Positions 35,364 through 43,831 of a stretch of 64,000 nt of DNA are shown one piece after another (the stretch's first letter is position 1; each line of letters starts with the position of its first letter). Both the position numbers and the translations under genes were made by a program. Under the pieces are notes generated by a model. The model was given only the letters and a program-made list of their open reading frames with translations, did no database searches and was not told the DNA's origin. This DNA is from an uncultured Lachnospiraceae bacterium (lineage in GTDB: Bacteria > Bacillota > Clostridia > Lachnospirales > Lachnospiraceae): assembly GCA_934293575.1 (NCBI GenBank), contig CAKQYU010000001.1, forward strand, positions 124,001 through 188,000. The letters run 5' to 3'.

Positions 35364-36857
35364 ATGAAGTTAGAACAGTTAGTAAGCGGATTAGACTATG
35401 AATTGAAAAATGGAACTTTGGATGTTGAAGTTACAGATATACAAAATGATTCCCGGAAAGTGAAGGAAGGCTCGTTATTTTTTTGTATAACCGGAGCGGT
35501 ATTTGACGGACATAAATATGCAGCGGAAGTTGCACAAAAGGGCGCTGCTGTTTTGGTTGTTGAAAAGGATGTGGAACTTCCGAAACAAACAGATGTTACA
35601 GTTATAAAGGTTTTCAGTACCCGTCATGCGATGGGTGTGATCAGTGCAGCCTTTTATGGACATCCATCGGATAAATTGACGGTAATCGGTATTACGGGAA
35701 CAAAAGGCAAAACAACTACTACATATATGATTAAATCCATGTTGGATCATGCAGGTCATAAGTGCGGTTTGATTGGAACGATAGAGACAATTATCGGAGA
35801 ACAGAAAATTCCGGCAAATAATACAACACCGGAGTCGCTTGTTTTACAAAAGTCACTGGCAGATATGGTGGATGCGGGACTAGATTGTGTGGTAATGGAA
35901 GTATCATCGCAGGGATTGATGCTTGACCGGGTAGCAGGTGTGTCATTTGATTACGGTATTTTTACGAACCTGTCCGAAGATCATATCGGTCCGAATGAAC
36001 ATAAAGATTTTAATGAATATCTAAGCTGGAAAGCCAAGCTTTTTACTTTATGTAAGGTTGGTATTTTTAATTTTGATGATGAAAATTGTGAGGCAATTTT
36101 AAAAGGACATACCTGTAGCGTTATCTCATATGGTTTGAAACCGGAATGTGATTACAAAGCGGAAAACCTTTCTTTGTTTAAAAAGGACGGATATCTTGGA
36201 ATCCGGTATCATTTAGATGGAAAATATCAGGAAGAGGTTACGGTTGGAATGCCGGGAGAATTTTCCGTACATAATTCATTAGCGGCAATAGCGGTGGCTA
36301 GTCAGATGAATGTACCGATGGATACCATACTGGATATATTGACGCATATTTCGGTAAAGGGAAGAGTGGAATTGGTTCCGATTTCCAATGCATTTACATT
36401 GTTGATTGATTATGCGCATAATGCCATGAGTTTGGAAAGCATTTTATCTACTTTATCCGCATATCATCCAAATCGTTTGATTGCTTTGTTTGGCTGTGGC
36501 GGTAACCGCTCAAAGGTAAGGCGGTATGAGATGGGTGAAGTTGCGGGAAAAATGGCGGACTTCACAATCATTACATCGGATAACCCGAGAAATGAAGAAC
36601 CACAGGCGATTATAGATGATATAAAAATCGGAATGGAGAAAACAGACGGAAAATATATCGAGATTATATCCAGAAAAGAGGCAATCCGTTATGCAATCAT
36701 GAATGCCAAAGAAGGAGATGTCATTGTATTAGCCGGAAAAGGCCATGAAGATTATCAGGAGATAAAGGGAAAGAAATATCATATGGATGAACGGGATCTG
36801 ATTAAGGAGATATTGGAGGAAGAGGATGTCACAAAAATATGCGGATATCATAATTGA
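35364..36857 (+). CDS. murE: UDP-MurNAc-tripeptide synthetase (meso-DAP-adding)
   Basis: 497 residues; adds the third amino acid to the peptidoglycan stem peptide. GITGTKGKTTTTYM is the ATP loop, DYAHNAMSLE is in the central domain, and DNPRNEEP carries the DNPR motif that marks meso-diaminopimelate specificity. The ATG at 35364 has 9 bases from GAAGGGG; the one at 35355 has none. The last 32 bases overlap priA. It is outside any division/cell-wall cluster, which is unusual. Confidence 0.94.
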   Translation: MKLEQLVSGLDYELKNGTLDVEVTDIQNDSRKVKEGSLFFCITGAVFDGHKYAAEVAQKGAAVLVVEKDVELPKQTDVTVIKVFSTRHAMGVISAAFYGHPSDKLTVIGITGTKGKTTTTYMIKSMLDHAGHKCGLIGTIETIIGEQKIPANNTTPESLVLQKSLADMVDAGLDCVVMEVSSQGLMLDRVAGVSFDYGIFTNLSEDHIGPNEHKDFNEYLSWKAKLFTLCKVGIFNFDDENCEAILKGHTCSVISYGLKPECDYKAENLSLFKKDGYLGIRYHLDGKYQEEVTVGMPGEFSVHNSLAAIAVASQMNVPMDTILDILTHISVKGRVELVPISNAFTLLIDYAHNAMSLESILSTLSAYHPNRLIALFGCGGNRSKVRRYEMGEVAGKMADFTIITSDNPRNEEPQAIIDDIKIGMEKTDGKYIEIISRKEAIRYAIMNAKEGDVIVLAGKGHEDYQEIKGKKYHMDERDLIKEILEEEDVTKICGYHN

Positions 36858-39123
36858 TATATCCCATGAGGCAATTGATAAAACATTTCAATATAAAATT
36901 CCGGAAGATTTGCAGGAAAATATAAGGATAGGCACATTGGTGTCTATCCCTTTTGGTCGTGGCAATCATTTAAGAAAAGGATATGTGGTAGGAATATCGG
37001 AGATTCCGGCATATGAAACTGACAAGATAAAACCGATTGCGGCAATTAATGAGGAAGCAGTGACAATTGAAGGTTCTCTGATTGAGGTGGCAGCATTTAT
37101 TAGGGAACGATATGGTTCGACAATGATTCAGGCATTAAAAACCGTTATGCCAATAAAAGAAAAGGTAAGAGGAATAAAAAAACGGGATGTATGCCTGCTT
37201 TTGGATAAAGATAAAACAGAAGAAATGCTTGCTTACTATGAAAAAAAACATATGACGGGAAAACTTCGTTTGTTAACGGAATTAAAAAAGGAACAACGGA
37301 TATCCTATGCACTAATAACCGGAAAGCTGCATATCGCAGCATCCACCTTGAAGGCAATGGAAAGAGAAGGTGTTATTTCCGTTGAGGAAGAAGACCGGTA
37401 CAGACAGGTTCTGCATCCTGTGGAATGTAGCGGACAAGCAGATATTTTATCGGAGATTCCCAATGCAGAACAGCAAAATGCAATTGATACGGTAGTGCGT
37501 AATATGTCAAACGGGAAAAATGAAATATATCTGTTAAAAGGAGTAACCGGCAGCGGCAAGACCTTAGTCTATATCGAGATGATAGAACAGGTATTAAAAA
37601 TGGGAAAACAGGCAATCGTTCTGATTCCGGAAATTGCCCTGACATATCAGACGGTAAAACGGTTTCAGAAACGGTTTGGAAATCAGGTTACGATTATGAA
37701 TTCCAGATTGAGTAAGGGTGAACGTTATGATCAGTTTGAAAAGGCAAAAAACGGAGAGGTTTCCGTTATGATTGGTCCGCGTTCCGCATTATTTACTCCG
37801 TTTCAAAATATCGGGCTGATCATTATTGATGAGGAACATGAAAGCAGCTACAAAAGTGAAAATCCACCGAAGTATCATGCAAGAGAGGTGGCAATTTTCA
37901 GGGCAAAACAGGCAGGTGCATCCGTTGTGCTTGGCTCGGCAACTCCGTCGGTTGAATCATTTTATAACAGTCTGATGGGCAGGTATCATTTACTGACACT
38001 GTCAAAGCGTGCAAATGAAAATGCGGATATGGCGAATGTATCGGTTGTGGATTTGCGTGAGGAATTAAAACAGGGAAACAAAACAATATTTAGTCAGAAA
38101 TTAAGAAATCTGATTCGTGACCGGTTAGATAAAAAACAACAGATTATGTTGTTTTTGAATCGCCGTGGACATACCGGATTTCTATCCTGTCGAAGCTGCG
38201 GCTATGTATTTAAATGCCCACATTGTGATGTTTCGCTGACACAGCATTTTGCCAAGACGGCAAAAGAAAAGCTGGTATGTCATTATTGCGGATATGAGGA
38301 GTCAAACAAAAAAGAGTGTCCGGTATGTCATTCCAAGTTTGTTGCGGGTTTTGGTATCGGAACCCAGAAGATAGAAGAACAGGTAAAGGAATTGTTTCCG
38401 CAGGCTCGTGTACTTCGTATGGATGCCGATACCACAAAAGAAAAGGATGCACATGAGAAAATATTAAGCCGGTTTTCAAATGGGGAAGCGGATATTTTGG
38501 TCGGAACACAAATGATAGTCAAAGGACATGATTTTGCAAATGTGACATTGGTAGGTGTTATGATTGCAGATCTTACCCTGTTTGATAATGATTATAAAGC
38601 AGCGGAAAGGACTTTTGATCTGTTGACGCAGGCGGCCGGAAGGGCAGGCAGGGGCTTGCTGAAAGGAGAGGTGGTAATTCAGACCTATAAACCGGATCAC
38701 TATTGTATTGAAGCTGCCGCCATGCAGGATTATGAGGCATTTTATCGGGAAGAAAAGGCATATAGAAGTATTTTGGAATATCCTCCGTTTACGCATGTGC
38801 TGGCTGTTTGTTTGGAGTCGGAAAATCAAAAGCTTGCGTGTGATATTTCATTGATTCTGCAATCAAAGATAAGTGATCTACTTCAAAAATATAAGGATAA
38901 GCGGGAACCGGATGAAATCCTTGCACAAACAAGAGTGATTGGTCCGTGTGATGCGACAATTGCCAAGGTAAATGACCGGTACAGAAGGATTTTGTATATA
39001 AAGAATAAGGATTATCATTCATTGGTAAGAATAAAAAATGCAATTGAAAAATATTACGAAGCAAGACCGGATTGGAAAAAATGTTATCTGACATTTGATT
39101 TTGACCCAATGCACGGATATTAG
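36826..39123 (+). CDS. priA: Primosomal replication protein N' (helicase PriA)
   Basis: 765 residues. It restarts stalled forks. An N-terminal DNA-binding domain is followed by SF2 helicase motifs (GVTGSGKTLVYIEM, IIIDEEHESSYK, GSATPSVES). Paired zinc cysteines lie in CRSCGYVFKCPHCD and CHYCGYEESNKKECPVCH, and VGTQMIVKGHDF follows. It starts inside the 3' end of murE after GAGGAAGAGG, so the two are translationally linked. Confidence 0.96.
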   Translation: MSQKYADIIIDISHEAIDKTFQYKIPEDLQENIRIGTLVSIPFGRGNHLRKGYVVGISEIPAYETDKIKPIAAINEEAVTIEGSLIEVAAFIRERYGSTMIQALKTVMPIKEKVRGIKKRDVCLLLDKDKTEEMLAYYEKKHMTGKLRLLTELKKEQRISYALITGKLHIAASTLKAMEREGVISVEEEDRYRQVLHPVECSGQADILSEIPNAEQQNAIDTVVRNMSNGKNEIYLLKGVTGSGKTLVYIEMIEQVLKMGKQAIVLIPEIALTYQTVKRFQKRFGNQVTIMNSRLSKGERYDQFEKAKNGEVSVMIGPRSALFTPFQNIGLIIIDEEHESSYKSENPPKYHAREVAIFRAKQAGASVVLGSATPSVESFYNSLMGRYHLLTLSKRANENADMANVSVVDLREELKQGNKTIFSQKLRNLIRDRLDKKQQIMLFLNRRGHTGFLSCRSCGYVFKCPHCDVSLTQHFAKTAKEKLVCHYCGYEESNKKECPVCHSKFVAGFGIGTQKIEEQVKELFPQARVLRMDADTTKEKDAHEKILSRFSNGEADILVGTQMIVKGHDFANVTLVGVMIADLTLFDNDYKAAERTFDLLTQAAGRAGRGLLKGEVVIQTYKPDHYCIEAAAMQDYEAFYREEKAYRSILEYPPFTHVLAVCLESENQKLACDISLILQSKISDLLQKYKDKREPDEILAQTRVIGPCDATIAKVNDRYRRILYIKNKDYHSLVRIKNAIEKYYEARPDWKKCYLTFDFDPMHGY

Positions 39124-39149
39124 ACATTATATCGGTTATATGGTAAAAT
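39121..39149 (+). promoter_or_regulatory. Promoter for def-fmt and downstream genes
   Basis: TAGACA at 39121-39126 and TAAAAT at 39144-39149, spacer 17, with TG at 39141-39142 (extended -10). It overlaps the priA stop codon. Confidence 0.65.
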
Positions 39150-39198
39150 TAAGCTGTTTTGTGACAGATGATAATAAGAAGTTAAAAGGAGTATAAAG

Positions 39199-39675
39199 AT
39201 GGCAATTAGACAGGTACGTTATGACGGGGATGAAATCCTACGAAAAAAGTGTAAAGAAGTGAAAGTGATGAATGACAGAACTTTGACTTTAATTGAGGAT
39301 ATGTTTGATACAATGTACGAAGCAGGTGGAGTTGGACTGGCTGCACCGCAGGTTGGTATTTTAAAAAGAATTGTTGTGATTGATGTAGAAGATGAAAATC
39401 AATATGTCATGATCAATCCGGTTATTATTGAAAAAGACGGGGAACAGACCGGTGATGAGGGATGTTTAAGTCTTCCGGGTAAGGTTGCGGTTGTGACAAG
39501 ACCGAATCATGTGATTTGCAGATGTCTCAATGAAAATATGGAAGAGATTGAGATTGAAGGAGAAGGTCTGCTTGCAAGAGCAATTTGTCATGAAGTGGAT
39601 CATTTGGATGGAATCTTATATAAGGATGTAGCGGACGAACCACTCAGGGATGTGGAATTGCCTGAGGAAGAATAA
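39199..39675 (+). CDS. def: Peptide deformylase
   Basis: 158 residues; removes the formyl group from new proteins. All three motifs are present: GVGLAAPQVG, EGCLSLPG (metal Cys) and CHEVDHLDG (HExxH metal site). AAAAGGAG precedes the ATG. fmt, encoding the opposite step on Met-tRNA, follows after 18 bases. Confidence 0.97.
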   Translation: MAIRQVRYDGDEILRKKCKEVKVMNDRTLTLIEDMFDTMYEAGGVGLAAPQVGILKRIVVIDVEDENQYVMINPVIIEKDGEQTGDEGCLSLPGKVAVVTRPNHVICRCLNENMEEIEIEGEGLLARAICHEVDHLDGILYKDVADEPLRDVELPEEE

Positions 39676-39693
39676 TAGAAAGAGAGAAAATAA

Positions 39694-40644
39694 TTGAAGG
39701 TTGTATATATGGGAACTCCGGACTTTGCGGTTGAAACACTTGATGCAATCGTAAAAGCCGGTCATGAGGTGTCGCTTGTTGTAACCCAGCCGGATAAGGC
39801 AAAGGGAAGAGGAAAGAAATTAATGTTTACTCCGGTAAAGGAGAAGGCCTTGGAATATCATTTACCGATTGCACAGCCGGAAAAAGTAAAAGAAGAAAGA
39901 TTCATTGAGCAGTTACAGGAAATTGCTCCTGATGTAATTGTAGTTGTTGCATTTGGACAAATCCTGCCGGAACGGATTTTGAATATTCCAAAGTATGGAT
40001 GTATTAATGTACATGCATCCCTGTTACCTGCATATCGGGGAGCGGCTCCGATTCAATGGGCAGTTATAGACGGATTAGAAAAGACCGGTGTTACAACAAT
40101 GTATATGGAAAAAGGATTAGACACCGGTGATATTATCTGTCAAAGTGAAATTGTATTGGATAAGGATGAAACCGGCGGTTCGTTATTTGACCGTTTGGCA
40201 GTGGAAGGTGCAAACCTGTTGATTACAACATTACAGCAGTTAGAGGACGGAACCGCAAGCCGGACAAAGCAGGATGATACAAAATCAAGCTATGCCAAAA
40301 TGTTGACGAAGGATATGGGAAATCTGGACTTTTCAAGGGATGCGGTTGAATTGGAACGCCTGATTCGTGGTTTGAATCCATGGCCGTCGGCATATACGCA
40401 TTTTCAGGAGAAATTATTAAAGATATATAAGGCTGAGGTAATTACAGAGGATAAAATGGATGCAATGAATTCTTTAAATGCGCAGCCGGGAACGATTGTC
40501 TTAGTTGATAAAAAAAGTTTTGTGGTTCGTTGTAAATCAGGTGGTCTTCGGATTCTTAATTTACAATTGGAAGGAAAAAAGAGAATGGATACGGCAGCAT
40601 TTTTACTTGGAAATAAATTAGAAGCCGGTATGCAGTTATCGTAA
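39694..40644 (+). CDS. fmt: Methionyl-tRNA formyltransferase
   Basis: 316 residues; formylates initiator Met-tRNA with 10-formyl-THF. MGTPDFAVETLD opens the protein. NVHASLLPAYRGAAPIQWA contains the catalytic and folate-binding loop, and the C-terminal domain begins around RLIRGLNPWPSAYT. Translation starts at TTG with only a weak AGAGAG upstream, so coupling to def is likely. Confidence 0.95.
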   Translation: MKVVYMGTPDFAVETLDAIVKAGHEVSLVVTQPDKAKGRGKKLMFTPVKEKALEYHLPIAQPEKVKEERFIEQLQEIAPDVIVVVAFGQILPERILNIPKYGCINVHASLLPAYRGAAPIQWAVIDGLEKTGVTTMYMEKGLDTGDIICQSEIVLDKDETGGSLFDRLAVEGANLLITTLQQLEDGTASRTKQDDTKSSYAKMLTKDMGNLDFSRDAVELERLIRGLNPWPSAYTHFQEKLLKIYKAEVITEDKMDAMNSLNAQPGTIVLVDKKSFVVRCKSGGLRILNLQLEGKKRMDTAAFLLGNKLEAGMQLS

Positions 40645-40670
40645 ACCGATGAAATGTTGGAGATTTTGAT

Positions 40671-42053
40671 ATGAAAAATGAGATAAATGTGCGTTTGCTT
40701 GCATTGGAGACCTTATTGGATAGTGACAAAAATAAAATTTATACGAAAGATGCATTAAATAAAACATTATTTCAAAATCAGTTTTTAAGTAAAACAGAAC
40801 GCAGTTTTTTGTCCCGATTGGTAGAAGGAACAACGGAATACCGCATTTTATTGGACTATGTGATCAATCAGTTTAGTAAAACGCCTGTCAATAAATGCAA
40901 ACCTGTGATTCGTATGATTCTAAGAATGGGCGTTTACCAGATTTTATTTATGGATCGCGTACCGAAAGAAGCAGTCTGTAATGAAAGTGTAAAATTAGCA
41001 AAGAAAAAAGGATTTGTGAATCTGTCCGGTTTTGTAAATGGTGTACTTCGGAATATTGTTCGGAATTTAGATCATATTTCGTATCCGGATCAAAAACAGG
41101 ATAGGATATTGGCGTTTAGCATCCGTTATTCCATGCCGCAGTGGATTGTTAAGAAATTGGTGGAATGGTACGGAGCGGAACTTACCAAAAAAATTCTGCA
41201 AAAATCTTTAGAGGCATCGGATTTGTCGGTAAGGGTTAATTTAAAGGAGACATCAAAACAGGATTTTATCAGGCAGTTAGAGGAAAAAGATATTCAAGTA
41301 TCCGAAGGATATTATATAGAGGAAGCACTTCATCTGAAACACATTAATTATGTATTGCGGGTACCGGGATACCGGCAGGGATTGTTTTTTGTTCAGGATG
41401 AAAGTTCAATGCTGCTTTATCATGTGATTGAAAATTATCTGGCGGATATGTTGCAAAACAGGCAGGAGAACAAACTGGATATATTGGATATCTGTGCTGC
41501 TCCAGGTGGCAAAACAACACATTTCGCACAAATGTTAGGTGACCGGGCAAATATAGAAGCACGGGATCTGACGGAAAAGAAAGCGGATAAAATCCGGGAA
41601 AATATTGAACGGCTGCATCTTTCCAATGTTTCGGTTGGAGTAAAAGATGCGACACAGCCAGATGCGGATTGGATAAACTGTGCGGATGTGGTGATTGCGG
41701 ATGTACCTTGTTCTGGACTTGGAATTTTGGGAAAGAAGAACGATATTAAATATCATTTAGAGGAAAAACAGCTTCTAGAGTTGGTTACCCTGCAACGTAC
41801 CATATTAAAACAGGCAATGCAGTATGTAAAACCGAATGGAATTTTATTGTTTTCAACCTGTACCTTGAATCCGGAGGAAAATGAAGAAAATGCAAAATGG
41901 ATATCAAAGCAGGGAATGTTTCAGCCATTGTCAATCAGACAACAGGTTCCGCAGGCATTAAAACACTGTTTAACAGATGAGAATATGATGCAGCTGATAC
42001 AGGGAAGAGAAGAATGTGACGGATTTTTTATAGCTGCATTTCAAAGGATATAG
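40671..42053 (+). CDS. rsmB: 16S rRNA m5C967 methyltransferase RsmB
   Basis: 460 residues: a NusB-like RNA-binding domain at about 1-140, then a Rossmann methyltransferase with CAAPGGKTTHFAQ (SAM), DVPCSGLG and STCTLNPEENE (the two catalytic-region cysteines). In the conserved order fmt-rsmB-rlmN. Confidence 0.95.
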   Translation: MKNEINVRLLALETLLDSDKNKIYTKDALNKTLFQNQFLSKTERSFLSRLVEGTTEYRILLDYVINQFSKTPVNKCKPVIRMILRMGVYQILFMDRVPKEAVCNESVKLAKKKGFVNLSGFVNGVLRNIVRNLDHISYPDQKQDRILAFSIRYSMPQWIVKKLVEWYGAELTKKILQKSLEASDLSVRVNLKETSKQDFIRQLEEKDIQVSEGYYIEEALHLKHINYVLRVPGYRQGLFFVQDESSMLLYHVIENYLADMLQNRQENKLDILDICAAPGGKTTHFAQMLGDRANIEARDLTEKKADKIRENIERLHLSNVSVGVKDATQPDADWINCADVVIADVPCSGLGILGKKNDIKYHLEEKQLLELVTLQRTILKQAMQYVKPNGILLFSTCTLNPEENEENAKWISKQGMFQPLSIRQQVPQALKHCLTDENMMQLIQGREECDGFFIAAFQRI

Positions 42054-42055
42054 AT

Positions 42056-43081
42056 ATGGATATTAAATCATTAACATTGGAAGAATTGACAAATTATATA
42101 CAGGAGAAGGGATATCCCAAATTTCGTGCAAAACAGATTTATGACTGGTGTCATGTGAAACTGGTTCGGCAGGTGGATGATATGCTCAACATTCCGAAGG
42201 ATTTAAAACAGATAATAAGAGAGGACTGGATTGCTTTGGAGGTTGTGAAACGCTATGTATCCAAAACGGACGGAACGAATAAGTTTGTTTTCCGCCTGCA
42301 GGACGGACAGGTAATAGAAAGTGTATTTATGCCGTACCATCATGGGAACTCAGTCTGCATTTCTTCGCAGGCGGGTTGTCGTATGGGATGTCGTTTCTGT
42401 GCTTCCACGTTGATGGGATTAAGCAGGAATCTGACCGCATCGGAAATGTTAGATCAGATTTATGCAATTTCCAAAATTACAGGAGAACGGGTTTCCAATG
42501 TTGTTGTAATGGGAACAGGGGAGCCTTTGGATAATTTTGATAATCTTTGCCGGTTCATCGAAATGATTTCCGATGAACATGGATTAAATATCAGCCAGAG
42601 AAATATTACAGTCAGCAGTTGTGGTCTGGTTCCGCAGATTTATGAACTTGCGAAAAAGGAATACGGAATCACATTTGCATTATCGTTGCATGCACCGAAT
42701 AATGAAAAAAGAAAGGCATTGATGCCGATTGCCAATCGATATTCGATTGCGGAAGTTATTGGGGCATGTAAGGACTATTTTAAGCAGACCGGAAGGCGGA
42801 TAACCTTTGAGTATTCACTTGTTGCAGGCGAGAATGATTCCAAAGAGGATGCAAGACAATTAGCGGACTTATTAAAAAATTTCCCCTGCCATATTAATCT
42901 GATTCCGGTAAATCCGATTAAGGAAAGAAATTATAAAAAAGCAGATGAACAGGCGGTTTATAAATTCAAAGTTCTACTTGAACAAAAAAAATTTAATGTT
43001 ACAATTAGAAGAGGTATGGGCAAAGATATTGATGCTGCCTGTGGGCAGTTGAGAAAGGCTTATATGGAGAATGACGGATAA
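42056..43081 (+). CDS. rlmN: Dual-specificity RNA methyltransferase RlmN
   Basis: Radical SAM enzyme making m2A2503 in 23S rRNA and m2A37 in some tRNAs. 341 residues: the cluster motif CRMGCRFC, MGTGEPLDNF, and the second catalytic Cys in DIDAACGQL near the C-terminus. Starts 2 bases after rsmB. Confidence 0.97.
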   Translation: MDIKSLTLEELTNYIQEKGYPKFRAKQIYDWCHVKLVRQVDDMLNIPKDLKQIIREDWIALEVVKRYVSKTDGTNKFVFRLQDGQVIESVFMPYHHGNSVCISSQAGCRMGCRFCASTLMGLSRNLTASEMLDQIYAISKITGERVSNVVVMGTGEPLDNFDNLCRFIEMISDEHGLNISQRNITVSSCGLVPQIYELAKKEYGITFALSLHAPNNEKRKALMPIANRYSIAEVIGACKDYFKQTGRRITFEYSLVAGENDSKEDARQLADLLKNFPCHINLIPVNPIKERNYKKADEQAVYKFKVLLEQKKFNVTIRRGMGKDIDAACGQLRKAYMENDG

Positions 43082-43092
43082 GGAGGGTTTTG

Positions 43093-43827
43093 ATGATATC
43101 CTTTGGTAAAACAGATATTGGAATGGTTAGAAGCATGAATCAGGATAGCATCTTCTTTTCAGACAAAAAGATAGGAAACCTTCCAAATCTATATATTGTT
43201 GCAGATGGTATGGGTGGTCATCAGGCCGGAGATTATGCATCTTCTCATGCGGTTTCGTGGTTTGTTGATTATATAAAAGAATGTGAATACATAAATCCGA
43301 TTACAATCATTAAAACAGGAATTGCGAAAGTAAATGATATGCTGTTGGAACAGTCCAATACACATTCTCATTTAAAAGGAATGGGGACAACCTTTGTAGT
43401 TGCGGTTGTGGTTGACCATACTATGTATGTGGCGAATATCGGTGACAGCCGATTGTATGTCATGGGAGAAGAGGCAAGACAGATTACGTTAGATCATTCA
43501 TTGGTGGAAGAGTTGATTCGTACCGGACAGCTTGACCGTAGAAGGGTACGGTTTCATCCGGAAAAAAATATTATTACAAGAGCATTGGGAACGGGAAATG
43601 AAGCGGTTCCGGATTTCTTTGAAATCCAGTTGCAAGAGGATGAAAAGGTATTATTATGTACGGATGGTTTGACCAATATGATAGAAGATGATGAGATTCG
43701 GGACATTGTAATGCAGAAGTTATTTTTGGATAAAATCTGTGATCAGCTAATTGAACGTGCAAATTATTATGGCGGTAAAGATAATATAGGTGTTGTTGTA
43801 GTGGAACAGGCTTTGAATGAGGTGTGA
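43093..43827 (+). CDS. prpC: PP2C-type protein phosphatase (PrpC/Stp)
   Basis: 244 residues; a metal-dependent Ser/Thr phosphatase that reverses PrkC. Motifs: TDIGMVRSMNQDS, VADGMGGHQAGDYAS, NIGDSRLYV, DHSLVEELI and GGKDNIGVVVV. The ATG at 43093 lies 6 bases after AGGAGG; the TTG at 43090 is less likely. The stop is 4 bases before the kinase start. Confidence 0.95.
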   Translation: MISFGKTDIGMVRSMNQDSIFFSDKKIGNLPNLYIVADGMGGHQAGDYASSHAVSWFVDYIKECEYINPITIIKTGIAKVNDMLLEQSNTHSHLKGMGTTFVVAVVVDHTMYVANIGDSRLYVMGEEARQITLDHSLVEELIRTGQLDRRRVRFHPEKNIITRALGTGNEAVPDFFEIQLQEDEKVLLCTDGLTNMIEDDEIRDIVMQKLFLDKICDQLIERANYYGGKDNIGVVVVEQALNEV

Positions 43828-43831
43828 TGAA

